A stretch of DNA of 43,997 nt from Nitrososphaerales archaeon (GTDB lineage Archaea > Thermoproteota > Nitrososphaeria > Nitrososphaerales > Nitrososphaeraceae): NCBI GenBank assembly GCA_029237525.1, contig JARBAU010000269.1, positions 1-43,997 of the forward strand, given 5' to 3'. The notes under the pieces are model-generated. The model did no database searches and had not been told where the DNA came from. It saw only the letters and a list, made by a program, of their open reading frames with translations. The translations under genes were made by a program, and so were the position numbers. Positions 26,055 to 35,318 of this stretch are shown here, one piece after another; position 1 is the first letter of the stretch, and every line of letters begins with the position of its first letter.

Positions 26055-26402
26055 TCACACAGGAAATTTAAGCGTAGACGTTTCCAATTCAAGGACTGGG
26101 ATATATAGTGACATAGTATCCGTACCTATGCTTTCAACAAATTTGAATTCGCCAGTTAGCCGCTTTAGTTCAATGTATTTTTGTTCTGGTTTCGAATCAC
26201 TCATTATTAGATAATGAATAACTGCACCGTTTGCTAAGCCTGTTTGAATAAATAGTATGCTTCTATTTTCTTGTCTGATACTGTAAAGCATAGGAGTCAA
26301 ACCCAAAGCAGATTGAGCAGAGAAAAGGATCACTTTGAGCATATCTTCCAGATTCTTATATTGTAGGTAGACAATTTGACTTGTTTCATTTAATTTAGTC
26401 AT
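26055..26402 (-). CDS. Hypothetical protein, profilin/roadblock-like strand pattern
   Basis: A 115-residue protein with alternating strands and one helix: YLQYKNLEDMLKVILFSAQS (about 13-32), RSILFIQTGLANGAVIHYLI (about 49-68), EQKYIELKRLTGEFKFVE, DTMSLYIPVLELE. The order helix-strand-strand resembles roadblock/LC7-like regulators but no motif is decisive. ATG start. No operon partner. Function unknown. Confidence 0.55.
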   Translation of the reverse strand: MTKLNETSQIVYLQYKNLEDMLKVILFSAQSALGLTPMLYSIRQENRSILFIQTGLANGAVIHYLIMSDSKPEQKYIELKRLTGEFKFVESIGTDTMSLYIPVLELETSTLKFPV

Positions 26403-27493
26403 CGGATATCATTGTACAAAACATCTGTAATATTATTCCTTTGTTCATGCAGAAATTTTAAACTATGTAACATAAATAGATAATGCCAGACCAATTTGAA
26501 ATATCTCATCCACATCACAATGATTTGCTAGCTATTTATCCATCTTTGCTGTAGAATACTAGATAGTAGGTCTGTTGATAGGACTAGCTCGCTTTGACTA
26601 CATTGCGATATAAAACACAATTTAATTTCAGAACTGAAAACATAATTCATGTAAAATAATTGTGTACTTTAAGATTACACCGTTGGTCCTTTTTTTATCG
26701 TAGTAAGCTGAATAACTAGACACTTGAGCGATTAAATCCTAAAGCCTGCGAATGATAATCGTTTATTCAGACAATTTTATAAACGCATGTGGTTCAGAAA
26801 ACGGGATTTTAGGTTCAGAATTCGAGCAGTCGTTGGAGCCTGTATCAAAATCAAAATAACCAAGCAAACCAACAAACAGTTACTAATTGGTACCTAATCG
26901 AATATGCATTAAAAATAATCTCATCTATATTACTATCCCATTTTTTCAAATGCACCCGAATTCCTTTTTTATTATAATTATCCCATAGAAACCCGTACAT
27001 TTCAGGCATTCGGTTCTGACACAGATCATTAAATACGAACAGATAGTATGATTATTGATGCCCAAATTACTGTAGTCCTCTCATCAAGGTGTATGTTGAT
27101 GACACAAAAAATGATACTTTCAGTTTCGTTAAAAACTTGCAATTGAATGTCAAGATATAAAGACGAAAATCGATGAATTTGAGGACTTTTGCGACATGCA
27201 CTATCCCAAAAACCTAGACCAATCAAGGTATTTAGAGAAATTTATCAAGAAGAATAAATTGTTGAAAACTGCTAGCCACGGATTCGGTCAATGATACGTG
27301 TAATGCAAGTTAATCCAATTCGCGTAGTGCTTTAGGAGACTTAAATTTTCTAAATATTACTAAGATGCTAGATTTTCCGATTCACGCAAAAATATTATCA
27401 TGAGAAAATATTAGAGATACAGCACATTATCAAATATGCGATCTAGGCAAGTTGGTACAGTTAAAATAGTAATGATTGATTAAATTCTAATCA
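26403..27493. other. 1.1-kb gap with no convincing gene
   Basis: Frames are short and stop-dense. A 65-codon minus frame at 27029-27226 and a plus-strand fragment (HYPKNLDQSRYLEKFIKKNK, about 27196-27255) look partly protein-like but match nothing I know. TATA-like GTTAAAATAG at 27460-27469 serves the next gene. Confidence 0.45.
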
Positions 27494-27985
27494 TTGCAAA
27501 TAGGTGTAATATCAGATACTCATGACAATTTTGACAATATCAAGAAATTTGTGAATATCTGTAGAACAAGGAAAATAACTTGTGTGATCCACGCTGGTGA
27601 TATCGTTAGTCCGGAATCAGTTGAATTATTTCATGGCATTAATTTAATTGCAGTGCTTGGGAATAATGATGTCGAAAAGGAAAAACTGTCATTGAGCTTC
27701 CAAAAAATCGGTGGTCAGCTTATGGGCGACTTTTGCGAAATTGAGAAAGACCAATTATTTATCGCCGTCTATCATGGCACCAATGCTAAGCGAAGGGCTT
27801 CCATACTTCAATCAGGTGAATACGATCTGTTAGTGTGCGGTCATACCCATAAACTTGAGGAACTCCAAGTTGGAAATACTAAGCTAATTAATCCAGGAAC
27901 TGCAAATGGATGGTTCTTTGGATACAAAGCTACCGCTGCCATATTAGATACTCAAACTAAGAAGCCGCAATTTATAAATCTCTAA
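27494..27985 (+). CDS. MJ0936/YfcE-type metallophosphodiesterase
   Basis: A 163-residue calcineurin-like phosphoesterase of the small MJ0936 class, which hydrolyses phosphodiesters such as bis-pNPP or cyclic nucleotides with two metals. All metal motifs are present: SDTHDN (Asp8, His10), HAGDIV (Asp36), GNND (Asn57/58, Asp59), VYHGT (His94) and GHTHK (His117, His119), then LINPGTANGW. Length is normal for the family. TTG start with a TATA-like box about 28 bases upstream (leaderless). No genes adjacent suggest a pathway; cyclic nucleotide turnover together with the cyclase at 14251 is a possibility only. Confidence 0.9.
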   Translation: MQIGVISDTHDNFDNIKKFVNICRTRKITCVIHAGDIVSPESVELFHGINLIAVLGNNDVEKEKLSLSFQKIGGQLMGDFCEIEKDQLFIAVYHGTNAKRRASILQSGEYDLLVCGHTHKLEELQVGNTKLINPGTANGWFFGYKATAAILDTQTKKPQFINL

Positions 27986-28835
27986 GTAAATAACTCATGT
28001 GCCAAGATTCAATATATCTTTTGAACTAGTTTTCAGATAGGAAATGATTTTTGCATTTTTAGATTGACCTACATTTTGAAGTAGAGTCATACTTACACAC
28101 TGAGACCGGTGCAGCCAATATCATTAGATTTTGTTGCATCATATGAGGGAGCTTCACCTGCCCAAACAATCGCGCTATGCTTAGAAGTTGTTGTCTTCAA
28201 TTAAAGGCATACAATACTAACTTTTTCATAGAATTAATTGGAATTTCAGTGCCTATAAGCGGACGAGACATTGTCACAATAACTTTATCAAGGTCAGAAG
28301 CTCGCTGTGGAGATAGCCACCTCTACGTCATATGACGTAATTGCTTAAACCAGATTCATAATAAGAAACATTCAGTTTTTACCGGATAGTTTACCAGATA
28401 GAGATATGATCAAAGATTGCTGATAGTGTTCCTGTTCTACGACATTCATCTGGCATTAATATTGACTATTCAAAAGTGTGCCTACCTAGATATTATATTG
28501 ACGAAGATTTAATTTAATTTGCATTTTCATTATAATCGGTTATTCTGTCTATAGTTTTATCCAGATACAAATTGATTAGAACTACAAGCTAATGTCATAC
28601 CCTTACGTTAATGCATCACCGAGATCATTTATAAAATATAGAACGAATTTCTAACTACAAATCGTTTGCAGTGTATGGGTAATGTATCTGAAGTATACAA
28701 AATGGATTTCTTAATTCCATCTTATAGATGAAATCCCATTACCAATTGACATTTTCGAATATTACTTCAAACGTAGAGATCTTGATATGATATCACAATT
28801 AGAGCATTGGAGTAAAACTTCCGTAGCCTATTAAA
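27986..28835. other. 850-base gap with a 16-bp palindrome
   Basis: No gene was found; FtsX-type permeases often have an ATPase gene next to them, but I could find no ATPase motif here. A perfect palindrome TACGTCATATGACGTA lies at 28324-28339. Confidence 0.5.
28324..28339. repeat. Perfect 16-bp palindrome
   Basis: TACGTCATATGACGTA reads identically on both strands; it is not near a called start codon. Could be a protein-binding site left from a lost gene. Confidence 0.6.
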
Positions 28836-30251
28836 ATGGAAATAAAGGATTACGGAAATGAAAATGCCTCAAATTCGACAAGAAAAACCCATATAATGGT
28901 ATAGACAATATTTCTGCCAATGGTCCTCTTCTTTACTCGTCTGAATCCATAGGTAGATCGGAAACCTATACAAGACGCAAAATTTATGACCTAGTTTTCG
29001 TTTTATTATTTGATGCTCTTCGAGAAAGAAATGCCACATTTGTGCTAACGAACCTAATGGTTGTGATCGGAGGAGCGCTAATATAGCCTTGAACGGTATG
29101 AGCGCAGGTCAGTCTACATTTATGAAATAACAGATGAGCAGATTGGCTCCAAATTTTTTGTTTGTTAGCTCAGAATAAATGAGCTTTCGCGGCTCACCGG
29201 GTCCGCCAACTATAGTACTCGATAACTAAATAGTTAATAGGATAAAATCTCTTCTTTTTGTTCAAGATGTTGTTCCATCTTATCAAGCCAACTGCAACTG
29301 AATGCTCAAGGTAATATTTTAAACGCTCAGATAGTTGCTATGGATCCTCAAAAAATCTATCTAGTTACAACTTCTTTGCAGCTAGTGGAAGACTCCTCTA
29401 TACTATCTAATAATCCAACAGCAATGCTAGTAGGCGACAGCATAGCAATCTCTCTTGGAAAAAGTACACCATTTATGTCTGTGGGTCAGACAATTAAAGG
29501 GACATTTACTGACGTAGAACAGAATACTGGCAAGACTAAAGAGCAATCAAAAAGTTTTGTTGTTAGTCGAGTAATACAGCCAATTGGCAACAATTTTATA
29601 GACAGGTCAGTGATTATTAATGAAGTCATTGGCAATTCACTTTTTCATATATCTGGCAAATATGACCAGATGGTTGTAGCTGCACTTTCTTGCGATCTCG
29701 TCCCTACAAATCAAGGAGAGAATACTGGTCTATACGGCAAAAATATCGGCGTTATGACCGCTAAAGCGATATCGCAAACGATACAAAGATTTCAAAGCGG
29801 AAATAGTGCCTTTACGATAGCAATCGCATTTATTGCAATTCTTGTAGATGCTGTTGGAATAATTGCAACATCGCACACATTTGTTACCGAAAGAACAAAA
29901 GAGATAGGAACAATGAAGGCCATTAGTGCAAAGTGTAGATTTATACTTATGTTATTTTTATCAGAGGCTCTTTTAATTGGTATGACAGGTGCTAGCGTTG
30001 GCTTATTGACTGGCATGTGCGGACCATGTTTGTTGACTAGTGGCTTTGTGCCCAAAGGGCCTAGATCAGGCGGCGCGCAATCCACTGCTCCTCCTCATAT
30101 TAGCCCAGTTTTTGTTGCAGATCAACATTTGAATGTCTGGATACTTTCGGTAAGCTTAAGCAGGATATCCGGAATATTTCCAGCATGGAATGCTGCCAGA
30201 TTATCACCCTTGAAGCGCTTGGAAGATGAATGGCTAATAGGCTGCGAATGA
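28836..30251 (+). pseudogene. Decayed FtsX/MacB-family ABC transporter permease
   Basis: The family pattern runs through all parts but is broken. ATG 28836 starts a 22-codon frame ending in TAG 28902; a shifted frame then gives YTRRKIYDLVFVLLFDALRE and LMVVIGGALI, ending in TAG 29084. A third frame has LNGMSAGQSTFMK, RLAPNFLFVSSE, SPGPPTIVLDN and IKSLLFVQDVVPSYQA with TAA at 29128, 29176 and 29227, and another shift near 29290 leads to the long open part from 29340 (303 codons) with TERTKEIGTMKAISAK, SEALLIGMTGASVGLLTG and a final membrane helix ending FPAWNAARLSPLKRL. The open part lacks the first membrane helix and much of the extracytoplasmic domain, so it is unlikely to work alone. Confidence 0.85.
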
Positions 30252-30555
30252 TCCACTCTGCGCATTCACTTTGAGTTGGATGTAGATTCTAAATCTCCGA
30301 CGAAATGGGAACAGCTTCCGGAGTAATATTGGCTTGTACTCGCCTATATTAATTGACAAGACATATGATTGTCTTTCATCTAATAAATCGTTGATTTTTG
30401 GATAAAGTGACATGATTCCTTTGTTGATTATTAGACTTTCGTCTCAGATCCAGCTTTGTTGCAAAATTACTACGTTATATCTTTTTTTTAGCTACAATCA
30501 TGCGAGATTTGCACTTTTTAGAAAATATCTTAGAAGAGGCTGGTCAGTCGTAAAA
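30252..30555. other. 300-base gap
   Basis: No gene seen between the permease pseudogene and the convergent zinc-ribbon gene. Confidence 0.45.
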
Positions 30556-30774
30556 TCAGCTATTGCAGTCTGGGCACTCCTCAATAAAATTCTTCTCAGT
30601 ATCATTTTCATCATCTGGAGCCAAAATGAATCCTGTGGCCTTGCATGTTGAACAAAAAAAGAATCCTCTGCATAATTCAACTTGAAGCTTTATAGTCTCC
30701 CTTGGGCTTATGCTTCGTTGAGAAACAAGTCTCAACTTATCGACTGCCTTATCATTTGCCGATTTAATTTCCAT
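30556..30774 (-). CDS. Small zinc-ribbon protein
   Basis: A 72-residue protein (ATG at 30774; the frame can also start at TTG 30780). The N-terminal half is a charged helix (MEIKSANDKAVDKLRLVSQR); the C-terminal half has ELCRGFFFCSTCKATGFILA and EECPDCNS at the very end, giving CxxC-x20-CxxC, with GFxL between, similar to a half DnaJ-type or rubredoxin-like knuckle. TATA-like TCTATAATTAAT lies about 25-30 bases upstream. Role unknown. Confidence 0.65.
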   Translation of the reverse strand: MEIKSANDKAVDKLRLVSQRSISPRETIKLQVELCRGFFFCSTCKATGFILAPDDENDTEKNFIEECPDCNS

Positions 30775-30780
30775 ACTCAA

Positions 30781-31345
30781 TATCCCTACAAATCTAGATT
30801 AATTATAGAATAGTTTAAGAACTATATAAAGTCCTCTCGACAATGTGAATTAGAGCTTCCCAGTTCATTAATTCCAACAGCTACAAGAATTGTGCCAGAT
30901 ATATACCGCGTAATATATGTATTTAATATGCAGTTCAAAAATAGCAATTTCGTAGTGATAATGGATTCAGGCTAAGTGGATGAGATAGATACCTTGAATA
31001 GAGTATAGTTGTATACTCACTTTCTATTTGTGAGGAAGATTTAGCCCACAAATTAGGAAGAAACCTTCAAACTCACTTATAGTCACAATTTCTGGCTAAT
31101 TATTATACGGTTAAGATTTTTTTTCTATACCTTTGGCCAACGACTTCTATAAATCCAACATAATTAGACAGGATACAAATAGAAAGAGGTTGATCCAGAG
31201 GTTAGAAAGTTTTAGAATTTGACCACGTCTCCCAATTCATCTCTGGCCTTATAGTAGGGCAACGTCTAAGAATACTTTGAATAAGTCGATTTAATGAATC
31301 ATAGCGTAAAGAGTCGGCATGATTAAAATCAACTGACTTGTGAAC
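30781..31345. other. 565-base gap with two adjacent hairpins
   Basis: No gene. Hairpin 1: GAGTATA-GTTG-TATACTC (31001-31018). Hairpin 2: ATTTGTG, 14-base loop, CACAAAT (31026-31053). They lie eight bases apart and could be part of a small RNA. The poly-T run near 31121-31128 (ATTTTTTTTC) could end such a transcript. Confidence 0.45.
31001..31053. repeat. Two consecutive perfect 7-bp inverted repeats
   Basis: Arms 31001-31007/31012-31018 with loop GTTG, and 31026-31032/31047-31053 with a 14-base loop. A T-run about 70 bases downstream follows on the plus strand. Confidence 0.5.
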
Positions 31346-32065
31346 CTATGTAGTCTGGAACATTATTCCTACATCGTAATTCTTAACTGTTGTGCCTTTA
31401 AGATCTAAGGCGATCTCTTCATTATCAACTAAAATTTCATTTTGGGTGATTTTTATTATCGATCCATTATAATGAAAACCTTCTGCAAGTAATGTGAGTT
31501 CTTCTCGTTTACTATCGATTTTTGCATCAAACGAGATAGAATCCGAACTCTTTTGCATATTAAAGTGCAAAGGTTCATAGTATATTGTCCAATTTGAATC
31601 TGCCCCTTCATGATACCAGCTGTTTTCCGAAAGCACGGCTTTTAAATTGTTCAGAGAATCAAAGAAATTAACGTCAAATAAAATATACTTCTTCTCTGAA
31701 TTCCTTTTTATGGTAATAATATCAAAATCATCTATTACCAAAATCCTAGTGGTGTTTACAAAACAACATTTTCCAACATTGATAGAGGTGTCTAATGAAG
31801 ATAATGCAAAAGCATTCTCTTCGTGAACTTTATTGTGTGGTCTGTTCTTCGCATCTCGTAATTGGGTTTCATGTAATTCGTTATTATCATATTTCTTTGT
31901 ATGAATCGGGCAAAGTGCTACCATGTTTTCAGGAAGGTAAACACCGATTTCTTGTTTTACGATATTAACATACTGTAACACAGGACAGCCACAGATAATG
32001 CATCCATACGATGCTTCTTTTTTTAGGTGATTTTCAACCTGCAGCGGGGGTTTAATAGCTGTCAT
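31346..32065 (-). CDS. HNH-nuclease-like zinc domain with C-terminal beta domain; catalytic His apparently missing
   Basis: A protein of about 239 residues (ATG at 32065; a TTG at 32092 would add nine). Residues about 15-65 match the HNH family frame: SYGCIICGCPVLQYVNIV (CxxC, zinc) and PENMVALCPIHTKKYDNNEL (CPxH). In active enzymes the position after 'Y' is usually Asp/Glu-His; here the sequence is YVNIV, so the general-base His seems absent. The rest (about 80-239) is beta-rich without a known motif. It could bind DNA or zinc without cutting. TATA-like TTATATTATTA (about 32096-32106) supports the ATG start. Confidence 0.6.
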   Translation of the reverse strand: MTAIKPPLQVENHLKKEASYGCIICGCPVLQYVNIVKQEIGVYLPENMVALCPIHTKKYDNNELHETQLRDAKNRPHNKVHEENAFALSSLDTSINVGKCCFVNTTRILVIDDFDIITIKRNSEKKYILFDVNFFDSLNNLKAVLSENSWYHEGADSNWTIYYEPLHFNMQKSSDSISFDAKIDSKREELTLLAEGFHYNGSIIKITQNEILVDNEEIALDLKGTTVKNYDVGIMFQTT

Positions 32066-32092
32066 AATATATTTTTGATCTTTAAATAGCAA

Positions 32093-32461
32093 AATAATAA
32101 TATAAATTAATAATTCATTTACTTCATTAGCTTCAATTTGTCAGGATAATCTTTAGACTAATTGAATCAATTTGTATACTTGACTCGCATCTAAACAAAC
32201 TGATCAGATAAAATGTGAAAAAGTCTACGAAATCGTTAAGATTGAATGTGGTCGAAATAAGTTCGAAGAATTAGCTCCGTACAATTTAAGTAAATAATGA
32301 AATTATATCGGCGAGTTTGTAATCAACAGAATAAAGTACAAAATGATATCCTTAACTAAGGATCAAGGGTATTTTAGTGCTTTGGCTAAGATATATCGCC
32401 AATTGAGAGAGACAATTCTGGACATAAGGAATTAAATTGAGACCTAACATAAAATTATAAT
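32093..32461. other. 370-base gap
   Basis: Contains promoter sequence of the HNH-like gene; no gene seen. Confidence 0.45.
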
Positions 32462-32809
32462 CTATCGTACCATATCTGAGGATATTTTTATTAGGGCCCT
32501 ACAATTATGTCTTTTTAGAGACGAATTCAAATATGATACAAATTTATCTTCCAACTTTTTCCCTTTGGATTCGTCTACACCGTGAGGATCACATTCATAT
32601 ATCTTTTCTACAAATTGTCCAGAAATAAATAGCTTGGCAAACGACCATCCAGCAGTTGTAGTAGGGGGGTCAAGAGCAAATACCTCCTTACCTTCGAAAT
32701 TACAGATTTTTTGAAAATTAGTCAAAAGCGAAGTAGCTATAGAAAAGTCCGATTCGAAATTTGTGGACTCAGTTTGAAAATCTAGGATAAATGTGGTCAG
32801 CGGTTCCAT
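32462..32809 (-). CDS. Hypothetical protein of 115 residues
   Basis: An ATG frame with normal protein composition: TTFILDFQTESTNFESDFS (about 5-23), SLLTNFQKICNFEGKEVFAL (about 27-46), GWSFAKLFISGQFVEKIYEC (about 54-73) and a final helix KLEDKFVSYLNSSLKRHNCR. No recognised family, signal peptide or membrane segment. It stands alone between the HNH-like gene and the P450 pseudogene. Confidence 0.6.
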   Translation of the reverse strand: MEPLTTFILDFQTESTNFESDFSIATSLLTNFQKICNFEGKEVFALDPPTTTAGWSFAKLFISGQFVEKIYECDPHGVDESKGKKLEDKFVSYLNSSLKRHNCRALIKISSDMVR

Positions 32810-33425
32810 GAAGGGATCTCAATATTCAATCACTAATTGTCTTATAAATTGTGACAATGCTAAAATGTTAAGTGAACAAGTTGCTGTGATTAGAAAATTT
32901 GACGAATGGGTTCTCAGATCAAAGATGTCAGATAATCTGAAAACAACTTAAGCGAGTCTCATTGTATTAATTAAATAACAAGGTTCAGCCGAGGTTAAAA
33001 ACTGTACATTTGATAAAGGCTGCACTTCAATTTATTAGCATTCACTGACTAATCGAGCTAGTCGTACAATTCGAAATAAAACGCTTCAAAATGACAATTG
33101 CAAATCCAGTATCTTCAGGGGGACATCCTGGAACGACAATCGATAGTAGAACTATAGAGAATAGATAAATAGACCTTAATGACAATAAAACAAACTCTTT
33201 TGGTGTGAATGAATTCAAATCCCCCAGTACTATATTGTTCAAACGCACTATTATCTTTCAATAAAAATTGTTCCTTAATGCTAATCATGCAAGCTTATTA
33301 AATCAACTAACTCCATTCGAATCCTAAATTGATTGATAGGTAAATAACTTTACAATATGGCTTTAATCGAATTCAATACTGGCATATATCTGCCAGCGAA
33401 TTATCGTATAAGATTTGTTCGGTTT
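32810..33425. other. 615-base gap with a 28-codon frame
   Basis: A short plus-strand frame at 32865-32951 (MLSEQVAVIRKFDEWVLRSK and on) follows a TATA-like CTTATAAATT at 32841-32850. Too short to call. A 68-codon minus frame at 33042-33248 is not convincing. Confidence 0.35.
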
Positions 33426-34460
33426 TTATCTCGAAAGTAGCTTAATTTTCATTCCATATTTTGGTCTCGATGTGATTCCAGCATCAAGCTCTACTCGCTG
33501 GTTGTCTACCATACACATTTCCTACCGCCTTAAAATCGAAGCGATCGTCCAACTCTTCATGTAGTTTGGCTTCAATTATTGTATTTTGCGAAGGAAGGTA
33601 AAATGTCCACTTTAACGCATTTGCTGTTGTGTCATGAGCAGCTAAAAATATGATCAAAACTTCATCCCTTACTTGTTGATCAGACATTATTCTTAGACTA
33701 CTGTTGTCGTAGTAGTCAAGGGTTTAAGTATCACTTGCTTCAAGCAGTTTGGTCGATAAATCGTCAACCTTGCTATTGCTGCCATTTTTTAACGTCTTCT
33801 CTTCTATTTGCGATAAGTCTATAGACAATTGAATTTAGTTCATTCTTTGCCTTAACTGCTCCCCTTACCCTTTGAAGAATCGGTACTTTATTTAGGACTT
33901 GACCAAGAGGGCTCTGAAGCCGCTTCGAATAATTTCAGCATATGATCAATGCCTTACCTATATTCTGTACCCCTGATTGCACATCATAATTTAATACTGA
34001 TTTAGATATTATGAGCAATGTTAAATGCATCATCTCATTTTGAATGTCTACTACTGACCCATTTGACCAGCTACTAGATATCCTTGAACTGATATTTGCC
34101 ATGATCTCACCATACCTTCTTATCTGTTTTGGGAGAAAAATTGGTTGGATCATCTTTCGTTGACGTCGAGGAAAATCGCCCTCACTTATGACCAATCCTT
34201 CGCCAAGCAGGCCTTTAGCGATTTGAGCTTTTTTTCCTTTCGTAAAATTGCTGCAATCACATATTAGAATTTGTTCAATTAAAGTGGAATCGTCGATTAG
34301 ATATACACGTTGACGACCTAACTTAAAAAAGGATATATCACCGTACTCTTTTGCAAGATTGTTCAATACCTTTATTGGATTATGAATAAATCGGTGGAGT
34401 CTTTATTGGTCTTGTATGAGCAGGTCCCGGCTGATTTTCATTTTGTAAATTTGTTGTCAT
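33426..34460 (-). pseudogene. Decayed cytochrome P450, haem-binding region deleted
   Basis: Parts of one P450 follow each other in the right order but in different frames. From ATG 34460: a Pro-rich start (NENQPGPAHTRPIKTPP), a shift near 34385, then FIHNPIKVLNNLAKEYGDIS and the long open part to 33935 with GEGLVISEGDFPRRQRKMIQ. Shifts near 33938, 33885 and 33795 follow (segments LNKVPILQRVRGAVKAK and DDLSTKLLEASDT), a TAA at 33724, then the I-helix [20 protein letters not shown] with [11 protein letters not shown]. Directly after HEELDDRF the sequence jumps to the far C-terminus (ITSRPKYGMKIKLLSR, stop 33426). ExxR and FxxGxRxCxG are gone. It cannot make an active enzyme. Confidence 0.85.
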
Positions 34461-34670
34461 TTAAATGAATTATAAACTATGCAAATTCCACATTGAATTA
34501 TAAACATTAAGTAGATTAGAATAGTCGAATTTTATGTAAATATTTGGAGCAGTTATAGATTATTCGACTCATTCTTTTGTCAAGTTTAAATGCGTGTCAC
34601 ACAAGGGATTATTAATCCTGGTACCGAATCAGATATGAAATCGAATGAGAATTTGGTGTGAAAATTATCT

Positions 34671-35249
34671 ATGATTGATGAAAAGAAGTTAAGGCTGAAG
34701 CAGTTGATACAAGAAAGGTGTATCAAAGTTCTTGATCATGATGTGGCGTTATCAAGTGGTGAAACGACTAATTACTATTATGATATAAAGGGATTATTTG
34801 ACGGAGAAGGACTAAATTTATTGGGCGAAATCATGCTTTCAGAGGTTTCAAAATTTAACCCCAAGTCTATTGGGGGATTGGAAGTTGGTGCCATTCCTTT
34901 AATTTCCGTGATCGTGGCATTTGACTATTATATGAAAGTTAATCGCACTGGCCTAAGTGGGTTCTATGTAAGAAAATCCATAAAAGAGCACGGCTTACAA
35001 AAGAAAATCGAAGGAAACTTGCAAAATCCTGTTGCTATTGTAGAAGACGTAATGACTACCGGTAATAGTATTAAACTAGCAATCGATGCGGTAAAGGAAC
35101 AAGGTCCATCCGTGGTGGGTGTCGTTTGTGTAATAGATAGAGAAGATGCACGTAATGTCATAAAAGATCATATTAGATATATAGCACTCTTTAAGCATTC
35201 CGAGTTCGAAAAATTTATTGAAGAACAATTAAGTTCTCGCCGAAAATAG
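34671..35249 (+). CDS. pyrE: Orotate phosphoribosyltransferase
   Basis: A 192-residue enzyme of the de novo pyrimidine pathway that joins orotate and PRPP to give OMP. Visible family features: the N-terminal SSGETTNYYYDIKGLF (about 28-43), GGLEVGAIPLISVIV (about 68-82), the flexible-loop lysine region GFYVRKSIKEHG (about 97-108) and the PRPP motif VAIVEDVMTTGNS (about 121-133). Length is normal. ATG start. No other pyrimidine gene is adjacent in the window; neighbours are a decayed P450 and a convergent SDR. Confidence 0.93.
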   Translation: MIDEKKLRLKQLIQERCIKVLDHDVALSSGETTNYYYDIKGLFDGEGLNLLGEIMLSEVSKFNPKSIGGLEVGAIPLISVIVAFDYYMKVNRTGLSGFYVRKSIKEHGLQKKIEGNLQNPVAIVEDVMTTGNSIKLAIDAVKEQGPSVVGVVCVIDREDARNVIKDHIRYIALFKHSEFEKFIEEQLSSRRK

Positions 35250-35318
35250 TTTGATTGAAAATCTACCGATCACCCTTAACCTATAAGAACTACTGGTCAT
35301 GGAGGCATCCTTGTAATC

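Noticed and set aside
27029-27226. 65-codon minus-strand frame
   Set aside because: No recognisable domain or promoter; surrounding 1.1 kb is stop-dense in all frames.
29340-30251. Intact ABC permease gene
   Set aside because: The open part lacks the N-terminal helix and much of the extracytoplasmic domain, which are present upstream but broken; treated as pseudogene.
33042-33248. 68-codon minus-strand hydrophobic frame
   Set aside because: No start context, no conserved pattern, in a gap next to a pseudogene.
33305-33330. ATTCGAATCC, similar to a tRNA T-loop
   Set aside because: No flanking stem, no acceptor or anticodon arm could be built.
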